NCBI GenBank assembly: GCA_024449915.1
Contig: JAMZAV010000318.1
Location: 1-64,000 of the forward strand
DNA from: Sweltsa coloradensis
Lineage: Eukaryota > Arthropoda > Insecta > Plecoptera > Chloroperlidae
Length of the DNA: 64,000 bases
Reading direction: 5' to 3'
This document shows, one piece after another, positions 22,880 to 37,800 of this stretch (position 1 is the first letter of the stretch; each line of letters opens with the position of its first letter). The notes beneath the pieces were generated by a model. It made no database searches, was not told where the DNA came from, and worked only from the letters and a program-made list of their open reading frames with translations. A program made the translations under genes and the position numbers.

Positions 22880-25800
22880 TTTTGTCTGTTTGTCCACACG
22901 ATTCCGGCTAAACCAATAATCCGATTGCGATGAAATTTTATGGAGGCCTTCGAAATCTCTGAACTTAGAACTGCCACGTTTTTGAGCGCAATCGGAAAAT
23001 TTTTTCTCATGAAAATCGCAATTTTACGATTTTTTTCAATTTTTAAAAAATTTCTTCGACTTATAACACCTACATGCTTTATCCGATTTTAATGATTTTT
23101 GCACAGAACCTTTATTTTATGAATTTAGATATTTTTGTGAAATTTGAGCGCAATTGAAAAAATATTTATCATAAAAATCGAAATTTTACAGGTTTTTTCT
23201 TTTTTTAAACAACTCTTTGACTTATAACACCTACATGCTTTATCCGATCGTAATCATTTTTTCGCAGAAACTTTATTTTATGAATTAATATATTAGTGTA
23301 AAATTTGAGCGCAATCGAGAAATTATTTCTTATAAAAATCGCAATTTTACGATTTTTTTTTAAAAAATACGATTAATTAAAAAAAAAAAAAAAAAGTTAA
23401 TTTTTAATTAATTTAATTTAATTGAAAAAAATTTCAACTAAGTATGATTTTGCCACAGAACAAAAAATTCGCATAACACATGGCAGCTCAATGCACCAAT
23501 TACGCTCATCCAACACACGGCGGACTTAAGCGTTTTTCCTATTATATTTAAATTAGCAACGTTAAAGGTTTTGTAGGTGGAGTATTTTAGTGAAAAAGGG
23601 TAGTACTGACCGCCATGTTGGCGTAGTGTTGTAAAGTTGGGGCATACCATCCGAAAGAGTACCGGACTAACTACCGGTAGGCTACTATACAGATACTAAT
23701 TATATAAACATACATATTTACAAATGCTTTTCCACAGCAAGGATGTCGAATTGATAAACAGTGATATATTTTGCTATCTACCAGGTAAACATGTCATCTC
23801 TTTCATTGTTGATGTATTCATTTATCGTGTAGGGCCTAGAAACAGTTTTCTATCAGGTATGTTCTTATTGCTAGTATCTGTCTGTATTTGTTAAGTTTTT
23901 TATGTTAGGAGGTAATCTATTAAATAAGATGCCCATATTTATTATGATGTCTGTCTCTTTTTTTGGTATTTGAGCTGGTATGAAGATGTCTCTTTCTGTG
24001 TGTGCTTCGCATGAACTGTGTGTTTGATGTGAGAATCCTGTCTGCTTTTAATAGTTTGTTATAAAATTTCTAAGATGTGTAGGCTTGGCATAGTCATGAT
24101 TTGAAGATTTTTAAAAGCTTCTCTACATGATTCCATATGATAGCTTCTCACTCTCAGTTTTCTTTTTTCCAACATGATCATGTTTATTTCACTTTTTATT
24201 TCCTCTGGTAGATAATTGAATAGTAGGGGCTTTTTTTCCTGCATGTATTGGGGCTTTGTCAATGATCTTTAATTTAGTTGATGGTAAGTGAAGGTTGTTC
24301 TTGTTCCAAGTGTTGTACTGGCAGGTATCAGAGTCCTTTACAAGGGTGTCGTAGGCCTATTTGTTTGTGGGTGTACTCTTGCGTTAAGCACTCCTGAGAC
24401 TGTTCATAGTAAATGCTATGGGATGACAACAATTAACACCCTGCATATGGACAGGCAGTGAAAAAGGTAGGTCATGTAGTTTTAATTTAGTGGTTTAGTC
24501 CCTGACCCCTAGCCACTTTCTTCAAGAGTTTTCTGTGCAACTGCAAGCAGAGCAGACGCAAACGTTACTATTGGTTATTTATTGTTTTAGCTCGATGGAA
24601 CCACATAGAAGATCTTGACTCCTTCTTTGCTCGAATGTATCACTATCACCAGAAACATGGCTTCACATGTATGATGCTACAGGAAACTTTGGAGCTGTTC
24701 CAGTTTGTTTTTGTGGTTGTGTTTTCCACATTTATCTTCAACTGTGTCAACTATCCGATTCTGTTTAGGTAAACCTACGGTATTTGACTGATTCATTATT
24801 ATTTTTTAAACGTGAATAAGATTATAGCACTGAACAATGCATGCTGTACATAATGCACTTGCTAACTAGACCTACATGATATTTGACAGCATCCACTCGC
24901 CTTCCTTGGACACAAGGTTAACTGTAGACTCCCTTGTGGCGCATTGATGGAGTTGATGCCTTGATGGTGCTTGGCCATGCCCCACAACCCTTAACAGTGC
25001 TAGGCAATGTACTCCCCCTTTCATTCAAAGTATTAGAAGATTAGAAGGTAGGGGTGGGTCTATCTACCTACTCTAAAAAGCCCACTTTGAACTAAATTTT
25101 GCATTAATCCCTAAGCTATAGTCCTTCCAAAGCTTTGAACACTTCTTTGATTTGAACTAAAATTTTAATTATGCCTACTGGTATTCATAATAGGTAGGCC
25201 TACCTATTATATAATTGGCCTAGGCCTAGATCTGTCTATCAAAGACCGAATTTAGTTTAATTTTTTGATTTCAATTTGTTTTTAAATTTCTTACGGGAAT
25301 TAAACTCACTGGATTGTATTGTATTCCAGGGATAACGTTGAAAACACCACTCAGCTGCACAAGATATCCCTGAGTGATGCAGTCATCCCGTGTGACCAAT
25401 GCATTGCCAGCCTCGGAGGGTTAACCTGGATCTGCATCATCGTGGCAATCGTCTTTTGGTTGCTCAGGGTTGTCAAGGTTGTCTACCACCTCTTCCAGTT
25501 TTTGGACATCAAAGCATTCTTTAACACCGCTCTTAAAATCAACGACGTAAGCAAACACTTATTTAAGTTAAGGAATTTACAAATAACTATCTGTTTGGCT
25601 CTATATCTTGTTATCATGTAAGATCTCTTGGATACTAATAAAACTAACTAACTAACTAGCTCTAACCGTTTGTCGAGAAAAATACGAAAAATTACTAGCC
25701 TATGAGCCCAACAGTGGAACATGGGGCTGGATCCAGGGTCAGACGGTGTCTTTGTTGCCCAATCCCTGTAGCCTACGGAGGGAAGCCCCTTGGAACTGTT

Positions 25801-28800
25801 AATGTGACAATCCAGTGAATCCACCTTTCCTTACTCTAAATCTTTTTTCTTAGGGGTGCTTTGGGCCAGCAACAGCAAGAGGGCAGTTTTTATGTTTTTG
25901 ACATGGGTCTGGTTCAAATCTAGGGCAAGTCATGAATAATTAACTAGAGTTTTAGAAGTCACTGGTTGTGCTGACTGGTGTGGATATCTATTTTTTAAGG
26001 AATATTGAATGCCCATGGATAAGGTAACTTTGCCGATAATGATACCTAACGTGTACGCAGAACATTTGTTCACAGAAAGAAAGAAAAGAAAACCATTTAC
26101 AAACACCCCTAGTTATTAATTATCAATTTATTGTTTTTATATCTTTCTTTAGAATGATCTGGACAACTTGACGTGGCACGAAATTCAACGTCGGGTCCGC
26201 GAGGTTCAGCTGGAGCAACAGATGTGTATCCACAAGACGAACCTATCCGAGCTCGACATCTACCACCGGATTCTGCGTTTCAAGAACTACATGGTCGCCA
26301 TGGTGAACAAATCACTCATCCCCATCAGACTGCACGTGCCTGTCATAGGGGAGGTTATATTCATGACCCGGGGGCTGAAATATAACATTGAGCTGCTGCT
26401 ATTTTGTGAGTATTGTTCAAACTTGCTTTTAGTGCCTTGGTACATTCTCAGTAGGGATGACATGACAGAATCGATTGATCGATTCTGGATCTATTCCTGT
26501 CTGCATCAACTCCAAATTGGAGGAATCGATAACTCACTAAGACAGTTAAAAACTTGGTTTAAATGTTTGCGCGTCGTGTTTTGGGGCGTGGCAGAGCGAT
26601 CCCCGTACTATCTCTCCCTCTCCCGCCAGACTCTGATCGTACACAAAGGCAGGCCAGCAGGCAGTACGGTCAACAGACGACGACCCAACGTTGCGAAATA
26701 CATCGTTCCGTGGCGTACGGCGGGCGAGTGACGTCATCACGGGCTCCGCGGAAATATCGCCGCTTATAACGGGTTCCGCGGAAAGTGACCACCAAAATAA
26801 CTGAGCATACAATTAAAAGTTTTCCTTGGGAATCGATTCCAAATCGATTCTTAGGTTACAATATGTTTGATTCCAAGGAATTGATGTCATCCCTAATTCT
26901 CAGACAAACTGTGTTTTTTTGTTTCTTAATAGTCAATAGAACATATTAGAGCATAATATGTACCATATGGACCTGATTGTGAGCCTACATTTTTTGACAC
27001 AATTTTGTAGTTCAAAAAAACAATACATCGGCTTTAAATCGATGGCAAACTAGTGAGTAGTGACATGCTTGCCTACACTTTTAAATGTTCGATGAACTTT
27101 TAATCAGGGTTCCCCTTGCATCTGGGGTATGGCTTGCAATCGAGCTACAGTAGACCTACCAAGACCACAAAATTCCTGGACCAAACAGTTTATCAGTGTT
27201 GAACATATGGTAAAAACTAGTACTGCAAGGAGGGGTAGAATATTCCAGTGCCCAGGTTGCCATCATCATGTGTGTTCTCTGTTTTTGTCAAGGTCAGCTT
27301 GAGTTTTGCAACCAATTATTTGTTTTTATTGCTCGTCCATTCAACATAAATAGTAGGGTTGCCGTTCGATAATCTATATTTCGATCGATACGATTATTTC
27401 TCGAAACGATCGATAATCGATTGCGTCTTCCCGTATCGATTATCGATAATCGAATTTCTCGCCCGCCCGAGAATTTGAATTTACCGCCCGCTCTGCAGAA
27501 CTTCATAAAATAGTACCAGTCAAGACATTAATCGCTTTATTCCGTGAAAAATGCGTCCACTGCGAGATCTTCAACACTCGTAATGCGTGAGGTACGAAGC
27601 GCCTGCACTGTGCAGTATAGGCTACCAGCATGACGCGTGAGTGTTACGGGCCGGCTTGGCTCGGGCGGCAGGCGGCTGCATTCCCGCGCCGATCAGGCGC
27701 TGATTGCACAACCTCGGCGCGTCACGGCCAAGCAAGGTCAACAAGTATTTTATCGAGATGCATTCCTCCCCATTCCACGCCAACTCGTAATCGCTTTTCT
27801 TCTTTCCGTAGTGCTACAATAATATTATCTTATCGGTTCTCTCACACCAATATTACGTCGTCTTCCAAACTAATGTCTAACAATATTCATCTCGTCACGT
27901 AATAAATATCGGAGCATTGAATAGTTAAACTGATAATATCTCGTAAATGAATGAACGACAATCTCAACAAAAGCTGAAATGAAACTTTACAGAACCACGA
28001 TTTCCAAGAAGAACAACCTTCACAAAGACAACACTCAAGCCGGGTAGCATAGCGCGGTCTGTCTACTCCACTTAGCTCGCTCTCGTCGCGCCGGGCAGAC
28101 GCGTGGGGGGTGGGGGGGAGGGGGAGCTCGTGAAAGGCGTGGAAAAACCCTGTTCTGAGCAAATAGAAGCAACAAAAGGATGCACTCGCAAAAGGTCCAC
28201 GGTCCGCGTCGGTATACGAGCAGGTTTAGGCCTAATTTTGATTCGATTATCGATCAATATTTTTTTTAAACGATTATCGCGATCGATAATCGATTTAACT
28301 GGTCCGATTATCGATACTGAAATTCGTATCGAACGGCAACCCTAATAAATAGTCCAGAAAATTGGATACTACTTGCCTAAATGTGCTTGAGCTACTTTTA
28401 TAGAGCTCTTAGGTCCTGATTTTTTCATCCCAACACAATAATTTGCGCTATTGGTTGCCAATAGGCATCTAATATGTTTTAAAAACGGAGAAAATAAGGT
28501 AAGGATGAAGTTGGATCCAGCGATCACCGACTCAATTTACCATTTTTATTGAAGAAGGACGCAGCAAGCTGTTGAGTTATTCCAATCTATCCAAGACGTC
28601 ATACGGAACATAGAAGTAGGTAGGGTACCAAAGAAGTGCAAGGTTACCACCTACCAGACCTTCTTTGTTCCAATACTGACATGAAGCAGAGACTTGGAAT
28701 ATGACAACATTGGATGAGAGTCTTGTGCAGGCTGTAGATATGAAGTTTTTTTAGAAGCATTATAGGCAAGACTAGATGGGACCGAATACGGAATGACTAA

Positions 28801-31800
28801 TGAGGATATCCGAGATCAAGTAGGCGTGAGGAATTTAATGGAGCAAATTGGAGAGAGAAAGAGTGGTTCGGACATGTCAAAAGGATGGAAAGAGCGAGAT
28901 TGCCGAGAAGGATGATGGAATCGGAAATTCCAGGTAGGAGACCTAGGGGCAGACTATGGCAACAATGTCAGAATAGTGTGAGAAAAGATGTGGAACAGCA
29001 AGGAGGAGACTGGAATGTGGTGGAAGGAGAGGAGTGGTGGCAGGACAGAAGAAGATAGAGGAGGCCTATCTTTAATGTCAACCCAATGCAGAGTTGGACG
29101 TGGCAACAGATAATGATGATGATTGAGATCCATTTTCAATTTTTCACCCTTTTCACTTGCCATTCGAATGTTTTATTAAAGTTGTAATTTGTTTTCTTCC
29201 AGGGGGTCCGTGGGCTCCGTTTGAAAACAACTGGCACCTCAAAGAAGACTACAAGAAATCAGCCAAGCGGCAGGAACTAGCGAGGACTTTATCAAAACAT
29301 ATCCTGTGGGTCGGCATTGCGAATTTTGTTCTTTGCCCTCTGATTCTGTTGTGGCAGATTTTGTATTCCTTTTTCAACTACGGAGAGGTGAGTTTCACGT
29401 TCAAATCTTTCATCTGCTTTTTATTTAAAATTGTAATTCGTAGAGGATTGAACGAGATAACCCAAACGGTGCCGGTATCTATGTTGGCATCCACTCTTCC
29501 AAAGTATTGTTTCTGTTTGACAATAAAAAAATAAATAAAAAATGCATACATCACTATCGGGTAGGCTTGTCAGTTTAATAATGACCTGGTTAAATACTCA
29601 ATTTTTATCTAGAATTCATAGCTGTCATAGTCCTAATCAGTTCTTTTTTTGTCCTACACTGCCATCGCTGGTGCGCGGTGTAGTCTGTATAGTACCGACA
29701 TGTTATTCTATCTCCGTGCAGCTTTGCCTAGTAGCGGGGTAGCACCCATTTCAGAGGTGGGTGCGCGGTGTAGTGCAGTTCAAAAGATGGCAGCAACTTG
29801 AATTAAACTGTTTTAAATTTAAATTTAACGTAATGTCGACATTTCTTGTGAGCTCTACGTTGCAGGAATAAACATGTTGTACAGACAGACGTTACTTCTT
29901 TCGAACAAACGTATATAGAATTCAGTATTGTTCATTCATCATTATTATTTAACTGATCAAATGATGCTACACCAAATTGTTTTGTCTTCCTTTAGTGAAG
30001 GCTACCCGTAATTACGTACACTATCAACAGTTTCCGGCCTACACCCTACATATGTACCTCAGGATAGAACTGGACAAAACAACTAACCTAATGCCTCCTC
30101 TTTTTTTATCAATGTCCTCCTGCATTTGGTAGGCCTAAATAACTTCCTTCAAGTAAGCACATAAAATGGCTAGGAGGCCTATGTAATAAATAACAAACAC
30201 AACCACCATTTTTGCTCGGCCTAGTGCTATTAATACTAATACATGTCCGTACACTTCCAGATGATTAAACGTGAACCGGGAAGTCTTGGGTCGCGAGCGT
30301 GGTCACCTTACGGACGCCTCTACTTGCGCCACTTCAACGAACTCGACCACGAGCTGAATGCCAGGCTCAACAGAGCGTACCGGCCCGCCTCTAGATACAT
30401 GAACATATTTACATCTCCGCTCATGACAGTCATTGCCAAGTAAGTGACATCTGCCTGCCTACACAATGTTCTCACCAAGGTCTGTCCTGTTCATGTGGGA
30501 TTCAAAAATATTAATAGGTTTATTATATTCATCTCTCCTTTAAAGTTTAAACTATTCCTTGAAAGGCATTCGAGTCGTCTACAAAGTTGCTTTTTTGTAG
30601 TCTTATTATTTGATAATACTATTTTGCTCAAAGATTGTCATTTAACTCTAAAATTACAACCAACATCAGTGTGTACATCCATTTTCATGGCATAAATTGT
30701 ATCAAGCAAATTATCACATCCACACTAGTAGGGCCTACACATGATATATTTTCAATAATATTGAAGTTAGACTTTTAGAGGATTGTGCTGGATTTAAGTG
30801 GAGAGGAGGTAGGGCCTAATATTAGCTACGGTCATATATAGGCCTATGTTATTTTAATTTTATTATTGTTATTTATTTTATTATTTTTGTATTGTAGAGC
30901 AAGAAAATCTACGGAGCCTTGAGAGTGTAAATGGTGCAACATCGTAAATTCATGTGTTTCTTTTGTTCTGTTTTAGAAACATTGCCTTTGTAGCAGGAGC
31001 TCTTCTGGGAGTGCTGATAATCCTGACGATCGTCGACGAAGACGTGATAACTGTCGAGCACGTTCTGACCACCATAACGGTGCTGGGTGCGATCGTGGCC
31101 GGTTGCAGGGTGTTCATTCCCGACGAGAACCTCGTCTGGTGTCCTGAGAAACTGATGACGGCCGTTCTCGCACACGTTCACTATCTGCCCGATAGTTGGA
31201 GGGGTCAGGCGCACACTAACAGGGTTCGAAACGAGTTCTCCGAGCTGTTTCAATATAAGGCTGTGAGTTATTTGACTTGTTACATGCAAGAAAACATTAG
31301 AGAAACTTGTAGGCCTACATACCTATCAAATACTGTAATAGTCACTTTGCTCAATACAGGAAAGATGGCTGTTTTTTAGGGCTGTGCGAATAGTGATTTT
31401 TCAGTTCGAATCGAATATCGAATATTCAAATGCAAAAAGTTTGAATATCGAATATCGAATAACGAATATTTTTTTCTTCCGAATAGTTTCGAATAATGAT
31501 TAAAATAACAGAATTTTTTCATTAAGTTGAGTTTTATTAATTAGTGTTTGATATTTACACGAGATCAACGTCAAGATTTGTATGTGGGCCTACCTAAGGC
31601 TTGCTATCTTTACAAGAGAAAACATATCCACGTACGAGGGGTGATGTTGCAGCAAAAAAAAAAAACAGACCATAGATGGCCTAAGAGGGGCTTATATTTT
31701 TAGCCTAGGCCTAGGTCCTACTGAAAATCAAGACAAGTGTGACTTAATAACATGCCTAGGCCTAGGGCCTAGCCTTTGTGTATCCAATTCCTTTGGCTTA

Positions 31801-34800
31801 GGCCTACCACCACTAATCAAGACAAGTCTGACTTGATATCAAGCCCTAGGTAGGCCTACCTAGGCCCTAGACTGGTCCTAATCACAAAGATAAGTGATAG
31901 GCCTAGCCTAAGCCTAGGCTCACTAATTTCAGTGAAACCGAGGCCTAGCTGCTAGTCTAGGCTAGGGATTTCTAAACCCAAAGCCTTGGGCTAGGCCTAG
32001 GCCTATAATCAATCAACAGAACATATATTATACAGGGGCTAGCTAGGCCTAGTATGTCAAAAGATCAACAAGTCCCAAATGGGGTTTGAACTTGAAGGCA
32101 AATGCCTTGCAAACGCGTCGTCATCTTCCACAACTTAATACAGCACAAGAACACCAAAATAATTAATTTAATCATTAAAAAATCACTAAGACAACAAACA
32201 CTCGTCAAAACAATCACAATGAAGCAGTTCCAAAGACAGGTTATGAAGGTTTTGATGCCGTTTTTGTTGCAATCACGAATTTTTTTATTAGTCGACGCTA
32301 GCGCGATCTATCGGCAAAAACGTAAACTTCTTGTACTTGTACCAAAGTCGAGCTCTGGCGGCGAAAATTCAAACTCCTTGCACTTTTAGCGGGCTTTTTA
32401 ACAGTTACCGCGAGACTCGCAATGAAGCCAAAATAGTTCGAATTTCGAATAGTTACTATTCGAATTTCGAATCGAATATTGGAAAAAAATTATTCGCGAA
32501 TATTATTCGAAATTCGAATATTCGCACAGCCCTACTGTTTTTCCATGTTGTAGCAGGAGGCAAAGACCAGAGCCCCTGGTGGCGTGGTGCGGCATGAAGC
32601 GCGAAATTCAAATCCTGGCGTGTGCATAGGTTGTTTTAGGTTGTAACATATGTGTAATGGATTTGCGTAAATTTACACTGCACAAAATTAATATTTCCGA
32701 TCTGATTTCAGGTGTATTTACTTGAAGAGTTGCTGTCTCCGGTGGTAACTCCGTTCGTTCTCTGCTTCCACGTCCGATCTCGAGCGCTGGACATTGTTGA
32801 CTTCTATCGCAACTTCACTGTGGACGTTGTGGGCGTGGGGGACGTCTGCTCGTTTGCTCAGATGGACGTGAGGCGACATGGCAACCCTGCGTGGCAACAC
32901 AACAGCGGCACTCAACTTCAAGGTAGCGATTAGAGATTATATTATTATTATGAATTATGATTGTTTTGGATGTCAGTGTTCACCTTAGAAATAAATATAT
33001 TACTGGTAAAGTGGTACCAATTAATGCTTTTCTATGTAATATATCTTTATTTTTATATTTTGGACTTAATAAATAAATACAGACACATTTTATCACAATA
33101 TATAATAAACTAATAATAAAAGTAAAATAGTAATCATTGTTTTTATTTACTGTAGATTGGAGAAGGGTTGACAGGTTGGGAAAGCATAGAGAACATAAAA
33201 CCCAGCCTGAAGGGCTGGGGGCGACAAAACTTTTCACCTGCTGATGACAACTGCAGCTAATTTAAAGTTGTTTGTTACCTACCTGCAATTCAGAAATTAA
33301 AAAAGTCCTCCCCAACCGGGAATCGAACCACGGATCTCCCACATTCCAGACAGGCGTCTTAACCACTAGACCATACCATCAGGACGGGTACATTTTAAGA
33401 TCTGAATTGTAGTTGCATTATACATCTAAATACATCCATTCAGATGTATAATGCAACTACAATTCAGATCTTAAAAAGTACCCGTCCTGATGGTCTAGTG
33501 GTTAAGACGCCTGTCTGGAATGCGGGAGATCCGTGGTTCGATTCCCGGTTGGGGCGGTTTTTTTTAATTTCTGAATTGTAGTAAATAAAAACAATTACAC
33601 CTACGGAAGTGTTTCCCGACTAACCAAATCGAGAAATAGTAATCATTGTTTTGTCCATGTTAGGCCTATATTATATAAAAATATGAAAAATAATAATAAT
33701 CAAATATGAAATAAGAAAATACTAATTTACTAGGAGGCCTACTGAGTTATGACTTAAGTAGGCCTAAGTGGTAAATAATATCTATAATTGTGTTTAATCA
33801 TTTAGACCATTAATGTCCATATATATTGGAAGTACAACTGTACAGTTTAGTGTTACACTTAAAGATGGCCTGCACCGTAGTCACCTTTGAGAGCACTGCT
33901 TGTGTCAAGTCAAGTGAGATGTTCTATATTCTGCGTAGGTAAAGTTTCCCCGACCAAGGAGCAGCCTGGCTCACCCACCCCTGCCAACCAGTACACGCAA
34001 GCCGAGGATGGCAAGACTGAACTCTCTCTCGTGCACTTCACACTGACCAATCCCGAGTGGCGGCCTCCTGTGGAAGCCGAGAACTTTGTGACCGCGCTCA
34101 GAAACCAAGCGAGACAAGACGCCAATCAACTTCCTCAGCTAGCGGCCTCCGCGGTCAATCCTTTCTTCTCATCGCTCAATTCCATGTCTTCGCTAGGTGG
34201 AGGGGTGAGTGTTCTCATCACGTTATTTAATTTACGTTTATCGTATTCAGTTATAAAATCTGATTTACGTTACAAATAGGGCAACTAAATAAAATTAGTC
34301 CCCTAGCATGTTTTGAGTAATTTGTAGATTGATTTGCTTTTTTGTTCATTGACATTGACATAATTGATTTTGGACATACTTAATTATGGCGGAGGAGCCA
34401 TGTACGACTGTCCTTGTAATTTTGGGAGTTATGATATGAGCATGACACATTTCTGACCAGTTTTACTTGGGACAATTTTTTTCAGAAAATGTGCACTTTC
34501 ATTAGGGTATCCCAAAATGCCACAAAAAAAACAAAAAATTAAAAATAGTAAGTCTCACCCCCCAAAAAGTTTCCTTTAGACTTTTTATTTGCACTAATAA
34601 AATTATAGCCCATTCGGAGTAAGTTTAGAGGTCCCCCAGGGGCTCCCAAATTCTCATATATGCAGGGAAAACATGCATTTACCGGATTTTGTATTTTTAG
34701 CTGTTTTGCAAGGAAATTTTTATTTTTTGGGTTAGTTGACATGCTAAGTGAAGGTAGCATCAAGTACCTACACCTTGGTCTTTGCACTGTAGGTCTACCT

Positions 34801-37800
34801 ATGTGGTGAAATCATACAAAATATAACCATTTTCAGTCCAGAGACGCAGAACGTAGACAACACCATATGGATTCGTTACTCAAAGAAAGCGTGATTTCTG
34901 GTAATTAATTGCACTAAACAAACGAGTCTGAGTTAGTGAGGATTCTCATTGAATTTATCCGGTTTATATTATGCTGTAGGTACCTATTTATATACACCAT
35001 ACAAATATACATTTTTATTATTATATTTATATTTTGATTTAGGCCTATGTTTATTTATTTCGGTCGAGATGTAATTGGGAACTTTGTTTTTTACCACCGG
35101 GTACAAAACCTTACACTGGGCAAAAGTGCACTTAAGAGTACATAATCAAGCAGTACCATACAGGCTGAAGTCACGTAGGTACCAATTAGACAAAAACATC
35201 ACATAGTCAAGATGATCAAAGATCTCTATGGTACACAAGTTGCTTTAATGAAACATCGTAGTAAGAGTAACAAAATGGACAAACTATTTGATATCAGTCA
35301 TGCCAATGCTGATCATCTAGCTTTAAGAATGAAGAAGACCGACAGTTCCTGAAGCTACAACAAGATTCCAGCACAGGATCCATTGGGCCTGTTGACAAAA
35401 ACCTCGCAGCCCTAGAGACACGATCTGTCAAACGTAGGGAGCTGGTAGCTAAACGCATGCATACAGCAGCTGTAGCAAACAAGTCTCCAGTAATGTCTAC
35501 TTCAGCAAATTCTGCTCCCATTGAGTCCCAAGAAGAAAATTCTGGAAGGGAGCATGTATCTGCGATTACTTCCTCACCGAACACTAGGCCTAGCACACGA
35601 AGTAGTCCAAACGCCGAAAATGTGTCTTTTCCCCCAAAGTTTCTGCTGTATTGGACCGTACAAACATCAGCATTTGGAAGTCTACCATGATCATGGATTC
35701 TGTTCTCAATATAGTAGGATCTTTAACTTAAAAGTACAGTCCACCGACAGTGTCAACTTTGTCGCCATGAAACTGCAGAGCGAATTAAGATGGAATATTG
35801 TGCTACTAAATGTGTTGTTCACTGGGATGGTAAGCTTTTACCGGATGTCACCGTTGTCGAGACTGGTCTTGTTGAACGGTTACAGGTTTTAGTTTCCTCA
35901 CTTGTGGACGGCTCAACAAAACTTCTTGGCGTTACAAAGCTAGCATCTGGGTTTCTGGGACATGCAAAGATGCAGCTGTATCTGTTCTTGAACACATTCA
36001 ATCATGGAACTGTGATTCACATGTAATAGGTAGGCCTATGTGTTTTGACACAACTGCTTCAAATACATACTGGCAAGTTCAATGGAGCTTGTACACTACT
36101 AGAAAATGAAATTGGTACAGATTTGCTTTGGTTAGCCTGTCGACATCATATGTTTGAAGTTCTACTGCCAGATGCATTCAATCTTTGTCTTGGAGACTTG
36201 GATCATCAACTGGACCAGAAATGTTATTTTTTAAGAAGAACGCCTACAAGGAAAACTAGTCTACGCTTAATACCCATGAACCTATAGAACGACAAGTCCC
36301 ACTTATAGTGGCATCAAGACAAGGTAAAGTTGTTCTTAACTGAACAGCTCTCGATGTGACACCCAAGGGACGACTACTTAGATTTTCTAAACAACGATAG
36401 TTTCCTTGACATTCCCGTTGAAGTCTGGCCAGGAACGCAGTCCGTCACTCACTTGGCCTGCATCAACGACTGTGGTGACCCCGCTGGTGTTGCTCTCATA
36501 CAAGACTTTACCGCAACAACCAAGAACGAGCAACAGAAGCAGTTTTTGCTTCAAGTAGTTGAACTGCAATGAAAAAAGTTTACCACAATGCTATTGTGAT
36601 GGAACTAATTCACATGTAGCCTTGATATGACAAAGAACGTAGGCCTAGATATTGTCGTAATGTCGCAAATCTAGACAAAAGTCTATAAATTATGGGTTTT
36701 CCTCCAATTTTTATAAATATTAACTTTCTAAGCCAAACTCATAAATATTAATTTGGTAGATATTTATAGAAAGTACCTTTCAAGACCTCTCCAATGAAAT
36801 ATCATTGTATGCTATTAATACGTCACCGTGTCAATTGTGTATGGTTTGGAGCTTTTTTGGCCAAATAAAGCCACTTTGGAAGCCCTTGGGGGACCTCTAA
36901 ACTTCAACCAAATTAGCTTAAATTTTACAAGTGTTAATTTGATGGTATTATTAAACTTTTTGAAAGGTGAGACTTTTATCTTTCAAAAAAAAATTTTTTT
37001 GGGACACCCTAACTTTCATACTATTTTCATTGTTGATGATCAAAATTCAAAATGCTATAGGCCTAGAATATAAATTATTGTGAGCGTGCCTATTTATGAT
37101 AATCCTAAAGAAACTCGCCGTCTGTGCTTGCAGTACAACAGTCTTGTGAACAGCATCTTGAGGGGAACACCAGCCGGGCCAATGGGTCTCGACTCTTCCC
37201 TGGTTCCGGGAGGGTTGAGCCATCTTGCAGGGTTTGGCTCCAGTGGTACTGGTAAGCATGTACCGTTATAAGTATGTTGACCTGAATTGCTGTCTATTTC
37301 ATGAGGATTGAGCCATCTTGTAGGGTTTGGTTCCAGTGGTACTGGTAAGCATGTACCATTATAAGTATGTTGACCTGAATTGCTGTCTATTTCATGAAAT
37401 AATAAAATCATGCATACCGTATTTGCTCTAGTGCAAGCCGATACCGAATGCAAGCCGACCCCACATTGAAACTAAACCTAACCGAAAAATATAGCATGTA
37501 ACAAAAAACTCACAGGTTTACCATCGATTCCAAGCTGAGGTGCCATTTTGAATGGTAAATCATGTAAGTTTGGTTCTCTATTGCTATTATTAATTCTTAT
37601 TTTTCAACCCTAAGGTTCTGTCCAGAGGAGTCAGATTTCAACGGAGCCCCCGCACGCAGTTAAAGGAGGGTTATCCCGCGCTGAAGGCCCGCTGAACCAC
37701 GAGAGAGGACTGATCCACAGCCTCACGCAGAGCACTAATCCCTTCGTTGCACGAGGTAATGACATCAGCGTTGGATGAGATTAGAAGTGGCTAGTAGGGG

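Noticed and set aside
22640..23010. Frames of 97 and 119 residues on the two strands
   Set aside because: Both run through HINE low-complexity sequence and recur with changes in other copies; no coding constraint.
26406..26731. Extension of the Atg9 exon 4 frame to 187 residues
   Set aside because: The frame runs past a clear donor (T/GTGAGT) into a hAT MITE; exon 5 continues the Atg9 family sequence in phase.
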